Assembly (NCBI GenBank): GCA_003693705.1
Contig: RBZT01000441.1
Coordinates: forward strand, 1 to 64,000
DNA length: 64,000 bases
Origin: Polymyxa betae
Taxonomy: Eukaryota; Endomyxa; Phytomyxea; Plasmodiophorida; Plasmodiophoridae
Reading direction: 5' to 3'
Each line of letters opens with the position of its first letter. Within the stretch, counting starts at the first letter, position 1. Below the pieces are notes generated by a model, which had not been told where the DNA came from, did no database searches, and worked only from the letters and a program-made list of their open reading frames with translations. This document shows positions 57,230-64,000 of this stretch, piece by piece. Made by a program: the position numbers and the translations under genes.

Positions 57230-59814
57230 TTATTCGAACAATGGCTCGTCTTCCACCAAAGGTGGGTTGTCTTCCAATATGGGCAGCGGTTGAGGATCCA
57301 TAGTACTTCCTCCAGCGATTGCATACAAGGGCTCGATTCTTGCCTCGCTTGGTACGAACTGGGCTGGCTGATGATTTTGCCTCACCGACTGTAGCATCAG
57401 CCGCACCTGATTCTTCTCGAAGTTATCTAGCTCGATAATTCGACGACATCCCCGATCAAATCGGTATCCGACACGACCGACTTCACCATCATAACGATTC
57501 TTCCCGACAGCTATATATCTAACCTCAGGGCTGACTTCGCTTGGCTGTAAAATGAGAACGTTATCAGCTTCTTGAGTAGCTTTGCCCGAACCGAACACTG
57601 ATAACACGCTAAGCTGCTGCCCGGGTGCTTCTTTACGAGGATGGATGACCAGCGAGATGTGAACGTTGTTGGCTGTGGCGAATTGACGAAACTTCGCGAT
57701 CGCCTCATCCTGCTGATCGAATTTGTTGGCGCCTCGGGCTCCTGAACCTAACATGAACTGCAGATTGTCTAACAAGATATGATCAACATCATGAGCATAG
57801 ACAGCGAACTCCAACGCCTCCAGAATAGCATCCAAATCGGTCGTACTGAAGAACTGAGCTCCCGGTCAATATTACATCCACACCTAGACCGCCATTAGCG
57901 GGCCAAACCTTCAAGAAATAAAGCGGCATTGTGGCAAATCGGTCGTACATCGTCTCGAATTCGCTTCTGTCGATTTCGTTCAGATTCTGGCCTTCATACT
58001 GCGACAGCATCGTCTTCACGAGACGCTTGTTTTTTATCTCGAAACTGCCCCAGAGCGTGGTCGTCCCCTGAAGGCACAGGTCCAACGACAGCTGGGCCAG
58101 CACGGTCGTCTTGCCCAGGCCGGTGGGACCTGTGATAACCGTCAGTTCGCCTTTGCGATGCCCCTTTAGTAGCATCTGTAGAGATGGCAATGATTTATAA
58201 GGGACGCCTTGATATTTGGTGCCGTTCGCGAACTCTTCAAAGACGTCTTCGCGAAGGTCGCGGACCGAGATGATCTTCTCATGCGACGGTTTCGTGGCCG
58301 ATTTCAGGATCTCGTTCAGCGATAGGCCCTGGACCAGGGCTTCGTTGGCATCTTTTGGGCCAGTATCCAGCCCACCTCGCGACCGAACTATCCTGACCCG
58401 ATTCAGCCCGAGTTTTCGGGCAAATTTTTCGGCGCCTTCACGCCCGCTCACGTCATCGTCTAACAGAACAAAAATCAGCGAAAACAAACAAATGTCTCAT
58501 TGAACCGGTCAAAATGTTAGGCCAACATTGATACCAAATTATGAATAATAATCGAAAATCGCTCTGTCAAAGCAATAAACGGCAGGGGCGAGTATTACCC
58601 ATCCAGATGAAGATGGTCTTAAACCTCTCCAGACATGGCAGAATCTCAATGGGAAACGAGTTCGCTCCATTGGGTAAGCTGATGGCATGATGATTTGTCT
58701 CCTGACGGACAGCCATGGCGTCGAATTCGCCCTCGGTGATGACGATTTCCTCTGCTGATGCCGGGATTGTGTGCCATCCGAACAGACCCCAGGGTCCGCC
58801 TTTGGGCTCCAGACGCTGATTCGATTTCTTCACAATACTTCGATATTTGAGCCTGTTCACATGTAGCGGTCCAAATCCAACATCTTCGTCCTAATGACAA
58901 TCATTGTTGGAAACCCTAAAATCCTAGAGGAAATACCCCTTACCATATGAGCCCATGGGAATGTGACACATTTCTCAGACGAAGAGCACCCGGGGAACGT
59001 CACGCTGGCCGTACCGACCCCGTATTGTTGTAGGATCTCGGGCCGAAGGCGCCGCTTCTTGGTCAAGTAGGACATGAGCTCGGCGTCCGAGCTCAGTTGC
59101 GATCGCGAATCGAACGCCTTTCGTTGATCGAGGCAGGGGGCCGTTTTTTCGGGTTGTTGGTCGTGCCGATGAACGGAGACGATTTGATGGCTGCTGCCAC
59201 CGGATAGATGCTGTTTGAACTCGAAATAGCTATAGTTGGCACCACATCGATGACAGAAACAATGACCATTATCACGCTGGTAGAGATGGTCTGAGTTGGG
59301 GCAGCCGGTCAAGAAGCGATCATGACCCTCTTACCCAGATGTACAACTTCCACAGATTACTGATATCATTCTTATGCGGTGGACAGAATGGACATTCTTT
59401 CACAACAGCGCGATCACCACTCAGTCTATATTGAATTCCCTTCCGAAATAAATACGACTCGATCTCGCCATTCTCCAATCGATAATGACTCGATACGAAC
59501 ACCTTGGATTTCATTCCAGGTTCATAACGATTACTGGCCCCGTTCGTGTACACCCTGCGTGGTATGACAGTTATGATTCTCTGATGATAAGGGCAGGTGG
59601 ATATCGCCCATGGTAGTCGGGACCATGCAGCTCTCGGAAGGCGCCATGAACCCGGCTGCATGAGCCGGAGACAAAGGTCCGGGAGGGCGAATATCCGCAC
59701 CAATATCAGAGAATAAACGAGAGGCGATTCCCGGGGCGCAAATTGGTTAATTCCAGCCCGAGTTCCAAAAATTCTCAGCAAAGCCAAGTATGATGAGGGC
59801 TTAGCAGTCGGCAT
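57230..59814 (-). CDS. TWNK: TWINKLE-type mitochondrial primase-helicase
   Basis: Replicative helicase related to phage T7 gp4. ATG 59814 starts MPTAKPSSYLALLRIFGTRA, a plausible mitochondrial presequence. The primase zinc finger is kept (VVKECPFCPPHKND, HCFCHRCGANYSYF), then the RNA-polymerase domain and TOPRIM (IVITEGEFDAMAVRQ; LLDDDVSGREGAEKFA). The linker is followed by the RecA-like helicase: Walker A VITGPTGLGKTTVLAQLS, GSFEIKNKRLVKTMLSQ, DHILLDNLQFMLGSG (Walker B), HISLVIHPRK and SGKATQEADNVLILQ. Ends at 57230. Introns include 58891-58943. Metazoan TWINKLE lost the zinc finger; its presence suggests a bifunctional enzyme as in plants and many protists. Confidence 0.92.
58910..58921 (-). 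repeat. Telomere-like motif in a TWINKLE intron
   Basis: On the minus strand, intron 58891-58943 contains ATTTTAGGGTTTCC: one TTTAGGG plus TTT of the next unit. Single copy, so could be chance. Confidence 0.55.
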
Positions 59815-59852
59815 GGCGATTTTAGGGATGATATTTGCATAGTTTAATCGGT

Positions 59853-60278
59853 TTATCGAGAGAATTCGTGTTGCTCTAGAGCAGAATTATAGACAGATTT
59901 TAGATGGTCTGTCATTGTGATCAAGGTCCTTAAGGATGTCCTCAAAGCTTGTGTGGCTGGCATCCCCGTCGTCTGTACTCGAATGTTCATTCGATGCTCG
60001 GTTGGGTGAGGCACCGAATAACCACAGAACTCCACATCCAAACTATACAATCAGATAATGTCAGCTTGACACAGACACACACACACTAAGGGACCGGATC
60101 CGACCTCTTCGCCATGACATATCGTAATGCGTTGCCAAGCGTGTGATCCTCTTTCTCGATCAGGAATGTCATACAGGTCTCATCATCATTGCCTTCCTGA
60201 AACGAGAGCGCATCAGGATCAAACGAAACTATGCCCCGTTCATCTGGTCAGTTACCATTTGCAATTTTGGGATGCCAT
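59853..60278 (-). CDS. POLR1D: RNA polymerase I/III subunit RPAC19 (POLR1D)
   Basis: Small alpha-like assembly subunit shared by Pol I and III. An exon reads DPDALSFQEGNDDETCMTFL, then IEKEDHTLGNALRYVMAK, the LGN.LR dimerisation motif. An intron of about 65 nt, with a (GT) run, joins to SLDVEFCGYSVPHPTEHRMN, then IRVQTTGMPATQALRTSL and the final helix to TAA at 59853. The VEFCGYSVPHP block is diagnostic. The first exon (ATG near 60278, MASQNCK) and its junction are tentative. With RPC8, two Pol III subunits lie in this window. Confidence 0.88.
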
Positions 60279-60706
60279 CGCGTCTAGGAGCGGGATCGAC
60301 AACCGACATGACCGTTGTATTTAGAATGCAGAATCGGCTGGAGAAAAGTCGCCAGTCTGGATTTCAACAAGAGATAGTCCGTACACGGACTTTATTCATT
60401 GAAAATTAAATAAGAACAAAATTATAGATTCTGTCTGCAAAATGTCGTGGTGAAGCTTCTCCAATCTGTTGCTCTATACGTTGTGATTGTATTGCGATCC
60501 AATACATATTATTATCCATAGCTATATTGATTAATAGAATGTCGAGCTGGGCGACTGGACTGGAACACTGGATCGGGCGACGATGCCGCGAGCGCAACAC
60601 GCGGATATATTAAGTAGATAGTTAAACCGGTTCAGTTCGGGTTTTGTGCCCGCAGAATTTTTTGCAAAGGGCGCAGCTTTGAATCTCTGCGATAAGCGGG
60701 AGGAAA
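60279..60706. other. Spacer upstream of RPAC19
   Basis: 428 bases, no recognised gene or repeat. Confidence 0.5.
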
Positions 60707-60982
60707 ATGCTGGCGCGCTTGAACTTGAATATGCCTCGCAGATTTATTCTCAGCAACACTCATGTCCAGGATTCAGAGAAACCAGTGGCGGATATTTTGA
60801 CAGTTAATTTCAATTTCTGGAATGCGAGTTTCAAGAAGTTTTTTTACCAAAAATTTACCCGACGGTTATTGGGGCGGCTATGTTTGAAGGTCAGGGCGGT
60901 TAAGAGTTTGACTAACGCACTTTCTATCACAAAGTTTTCACTATTTTTCTTAGAATTGTACCGTAACCACCAGCATAAATAA
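60707..60982 (+). CDS. Weakly supported 91-codon frame
   Basis: ATG 60707 to 60982: MLARLNLNMPRRFILSNTHV followed by basic, aromatic sequence (FKKFFYQKFTRRLLGRL). It could be a short mitochondrial-targeted protein, but composition and lack of neighbours make chance likely. Confidence 0.2.
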   Translation: MLARLNLNMPRRFILSNTHVQDSEKPVADILTVNFNFWNASFKKFFYQKFTRRLLGRLCLKVRAVKSLTNALSITKFSLFFLELYRNHQHK

Positions 60983-61699
60983 ACGCCCTGGTTGATTTGC
61001 TCTTATTGCTCTGAAATTGGGATCGCACTGCTTTATAAATGATTCCATCACGTTTAATGACGTGAAATCCATCAAAAGTATGACGTTGGCACTTTATAAT
61101 TCGATTGCACCGCTCGGATAATGAGATTCCCCATTATGGATATGCCAGAAACACTTTGAGATAGACTCACCTCAGCTCCATTTTGAACGGTTATATAGTA
61201 AAGTCGATGGTGTTCGATGGTAGTTTGTTTTACAGACATCAAGTTGCTGGTTTAACTGAACAAAGAACACCTTGGAAAGTCTACCGTTAGGGTCTGGGGA
61301 CCCAGTCCACGTGGTCTTTTCGAAAGCACTTTGTTTTTCTTGATTGCTGACATGGCTGTCACAGTTCAAATTGAACTGACTCATCGGGGATCGGGAGCGA
61401 TTTTTCAGGCATCGTTTCGATCGACTGATCATTGTCTCGATATAAAGCTGGTCACTAATTTCATTCCAATTGTTATGGTTCAAGTTTCAAGTTTGATTTA
61501 TTTCTCGCGAAAGCGGACCAGTTCTAAAAAGCAATTGTTTGTCGATGAAAGCTTGCTCTGCAAGATTGAGATTCACGGTTTTTTTATCTGCGAATGAAAT
61601 TCGAGATTAGTTCGTTGTTGTATAACGATGCAATAAACCGAGTTATAGGTCAACGTTTTATACAGAATTAGTCTTATGTGTGCATGTGTGCAATTGGTT
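60983..61699. other. Gene-poor stretch
   Basis: 717 bases. Overlapping frames on both strands, none with ATG, length and composition together. Nothing supported. Confidence 0.5.
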
Positions 61700-62292
61700 T
61701 TAGCTGTCGGAAACGAGCTGTATTGTTAACCCGCTAGGTCGTCGTTCATCCATTGGAACCACCGAAATTGATTTCCCTATCTGACTTTGATGATCAGATT
61801 CCTGTTTTCTCCGTCTCCAGCAACATGTAAAGATCCTCATTCTGCTGAACATAATCATGATCAGGCGCGATGGACTCGGATCCATGATATCATTGAACTC
61901 GCTCGTGTGCTCTGTCTGGCATGGCGTAAACGGCATACGAATCCTGCATCCCGATCTTGCCGTCTTCGGCGATGTATCTGACCTCTCATTTGGCTCTATG
62001 GACTTCAAGGATCCCTCGGTTACTGCTGGCAATACGAGACGTTCCTTCGTACGGCGCCGAACTGGGGTTGATCCTCCATCCTGATGATGATCGGGAGCGT
62101 CTAGACGATGGGCAGCCGCCACACTCTTCACCCATCCATCACGACGCCGCGCCCGAATCGTCACCGATTTATCACCAGACGCCTCCATGTCTACAAATCA
62201 TTCTCCAACCCGATGGACGTTCGAGATCATTCACGAGACGTTTACAGAGACCACCTTACGAATATGATTATGGCACGCGCCAACTCCTATAA
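61700..62292. other. Coding-like region of uncertain strand
   Basis: Plus strand: pieces ILHPDLAVFGDVSDLSFGS, MDFKDPSVTAGNTRRSF and IILQPDGRSRSFTRRL followed by PPYEYDYGTRQLL and stop at 62292. Minus strand: a 162-codon frame with ATG 62188 (MEASGDKSVTIRARRRDG). I slightly favour a plus-strand multi-exon protein because its pieces look folded and end cleanly, but neither is recognised. Confidence 0.3.
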
Positions 62293-62309
62293 CGTTTTGA
62301 CACTATGTT

Positions 62310-62819
62310 TTAAATAATGAGATTTTGACGGGGAGTTTCTGAGTGGTCTTCAGGTCGAACGACCGATTTCCTCGGCCAGCAGCAAATCCACACGACTTCT
62401 TTTCGATGCGATTGTTCTTTGATTGCAGGAAGAATTTTGACGCCTTCGCGCAATGTCCTCCTGCTTCGATGTCGCCGTCTGCTATTTGATCGTTTCAACG
62501 AAGAGTTTCTAGAAAACGCCCCAAACGAAGAGCCTCTTGGAGACGCCCCAACCGAACGAGATGAATGCGATCTCGATAGCCGAGAACGCCTTTTCGGCGG
62601 GCGAATAGGTTTCGTTTCATTGTCGGTCGTCGATAAAGGTGCAGATTTCACTCGAAGTAATTTTACCAGGGCTGTGTTGTTTGGCGCTGGGCTCTCGGCG
62701 CTGTTCTCGCCAGCTTCTTTCAGGATGATTGCGTCTAGTTTTGGTTCATTGTTGGTCGCAGCTGCGGGCACGGATTCGGCGACATTCTTGCATTTGTTAC
62801 GAAACCATCGGAACAGCAT
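62310..62819 (-). CDS. Hypothetical Ser/Arg-rich protein
   Basis: Intronless, about 169 residues, ATG 62819 (MLFRWFRNKCKNVAESVPAA). The middle is Ser/Arg-rich with repeated RRxS/SRS (RRSRLSRSHSSRSVG, SSLKRSNSRRRHRSRRTL), which gives many AGC/PKA-type phosphorylation sites. The C-terminus has WICCWPRKS. No family is recognised. A disordered phosphoprotein is plausible. Confidence 0.45.
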   Translation of the reverse strand: MLFRWFRNKCKNVAESVPAAATNNEPKLDAIILKEAGENSAESPAPNNTALVKLLRVKSAPLSTTDNETKPIRPPKRRSRLSRSHSSRSVGASPRGSSFGAFSRNSSLKRSNSRRRHRSRRTLREGVKILPAIKEQSHRKEVVWICCWPRKSVVRPEDHSETPRQNLII

Positions 62820-63364
62820 CAAACATAGATGGATGGATCCGTTGAAATAGCAATCGAATAGCAGCACCCACGTTTGAAGCTGACGTACTTGATCGGATTG
62901 ATTTTAAAGATATTATGGGTCCATAGACTATGGTTTCGCTTAAGATCATTACTATATAGTAGACAACGTAACGGTACTAATATTCATTTGAGTCAATCAC
63001 ATTGTGGCGTTCGAGATTGCTTGCAACCGAACAAGCTGACGATCATTGTTAACTTAAGCAGTTGTTTACTGAGCAAAACGATTTTCATTTCTGAACAACT
63101 GGAACGTTATACATAACGAAACAATAAATGGAAAGAATAGACTTGCAATCCAAGTTGAAACCAATCGCACGCTTCGATCTAGCCCAAACACCGTCCATCT
63201 CAATCTGTTTCTACGAGATGAAAGTGACACGACTCCGAAAGGGGAGAGACGTGTTTCCTTGTTAGTAGGGAGGAGGCCGCTCTACTGCCCTGTTATGTCA
63301 CGCATCAATATCTCTTTAAAAACTTCAGTCTTGTCGTTGTTTTCATTTTGTCGTCGTCCTACTA
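62820..63364. other. Spacer upstream of proteasome beta-5
   Basis: 545 bases, with one 80-codon frame that looks unlike a protein. The 3' 100 bases are pyrimidine-rich and probably the PSMB5 leader. Confidence 0.5.
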
Positions 63365-64000
63365 ATGGCGCTGTCTGTCGATCTTTCCTTTCTTCAACGG
63401 GATATTTACCGAACAGGACCGCTGGTTGAGGCGTCAGAACTTCCTATGCCGGCCCTGTTTCCACTCCACCCTCCGAAAGCGATTCTGAAAATGACCGAAG
63501 AAGCGAAAGCGAAGGAATCGAAATGTACCGGTGCTGAAGACATGTTAACCGACAAAAATATTATTGGACGCTCACTATCTCAGTACTCTAACCCGATTGC
63601 TCCTGATATCAAATATGCCCACGGAACTACGACGCTTGGATTCGTTTTCAATGGTGGTGTTCTACTTGCTGTCGATTCACGAGCTTCTATGGGGTCATAT
63701 ATCGGCTCTGGAACCGTGAAGAAAGTCATCGAAGTCAATGATCGCCTTTTAGGAACAATGGCTGGTGGTGCTGCTGATTGTTCTTATTGGGAACGCAAGC
63801 TCACGGTTGAATGCCGCCTGTTCCAGCTACGAAACGGCGCCAACATCTCTGTTGCTGCGGCATCGAAGATTCTGGCCAACATCTTCTACTCGTACCGTGG
63901 ACGTGGACTGTCTTGTGGAACTATGATTGCTGGATGGGATCAACGTGGCCCACAATTATATTATGTTGATGATGAAGGAATGCGATTAAAGGGTCAGAAG
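63365..64000 (+). CDS. PSMB5: 20S proteasome subunit beta-5 (3' end outside window)
   Basis: Chymotrypsin-like catalytic subunit of the 20S core. ATG 63365 begins an 87-residue propeptide ([20 protein letters not shown]), cleaved before Thr88 in [12 protein letters not shown], which becomes the N-terminal nucleophile. Conserved blocks follow: [76 protein letters not shown] and [19 protein letters not shown]. The frame stays open to the window edge with no intron. The long propeptide is usual for beta-5. Confidence 0.97.
   Translation, partial: MALSVDLSFLQRDIYRTGPLVEASELPMPALFPLHPPKAILKMTEEAKAKESKCTGAEDMLTDKNIIGRSLSQYSNPIAPDIKYAHGTTTLGFVFNGGVLLAVDSRASMGSYIGSGTVKKVIEVNDRLLGTMAGGAADCSYWERKLTVECRLFQLRNGANISVAAASKILANIFYSYRGRGLSCGTMIAGWDQRGPQLYYVDDEGMRLKGQK

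Noticed and set aside
61172-61483. 103-codon minus-strand frame
   Set aside because: No ATG start, no domain, and overlaps an equally weak plus-strand frame.

Overview
This window is nuclear DNA of a small-genome, unicellular eukaryote. It holds about 33 protein genes in 64 kb on both strands, with intergenic gaps mostly of 100-500 bases and no operons. Most genes are split by very short GT-AG introns, many of them 46-58 nt, which I placed by restoring reading frame and family homology. The lineage had a flagellum (DRC7, a nexin-dynein regulatory subunit, is present), makes ether lipids in peroxisomes (GNPAT ending in SRL), has mitochondria with a plant/protist-type TWINKLE that keeps its primase half, and shows plant-type TTTAGGG telomere motifs inside introns and spacers. 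A free-living or parasitic protist fits; a rhizarian such as a plasmodiophorid is my best guess, but it is a weak one.

Layout: 1-4.5 kb, 3' part of a huge secreted beta-helix/NHL/IPT protein. 4.7-15.5 kb, C5orf34-like protein, BRX1, a coiled-coil protein, KAE1/OSGEP, eIF3c and a membrane glycosyltransferase. 15.7-24 kb, an MGME1-like nuclease, GNPAT, DRC7 and ribosomal protein L26. 24-31.2 kb, an acylated CaMK-type kinase, alpha-tubulin, sterol O-acyltransferase and a REX1-B protein. 31.4-35.3 kb, a solo PARP-type zinc finger protein, a possibly decaying gene and two unknown genes. 35.3-43.5 kb, a DBP2/DDX5 helicase with one outsized intron, a MAP kinase kinase, a PHD finger protein, a PRELI-like membrane protein and the mRNA cap methyltransferase. 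43.8-49.9 kb, two low-complexity unknowns, MOCS3/UBA4 and a calcium-binding mitochondrial carrier. 50.1-60.3 kb, RIT1, RNA polymerase III subunit RPC8, an exopolyphosphatase/prune protein, two tandem inositol-monophosphatase genes, an 84-bp tandem repeat, TWINKLE and RPAC19. 60.3-63.3 kb is gene-poor. The window ends inside proteasome subunit beta-5.

Most genes are housekeeping: translation (eIF3c, L26, BRX1, RIT1, KAE1, MOCS3 for tRNA thiolation), transcription (RPC8, RPAC19, RNMT), mitochondrial DNA upkeep (TWINKLE, MGME1-like nuclease), lipid metabolism (GNPAT, SOAT, PRELI-like) and signalling (MAP2K, CaMK-like). The most interesting signals are the DBP2 intron, which sits where the autoregulatory intron of yeast DBP2 is known, and the telomere-type heptamers inside several introns. 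I found no tRNA, rRNA, CRISPR array or transposon.
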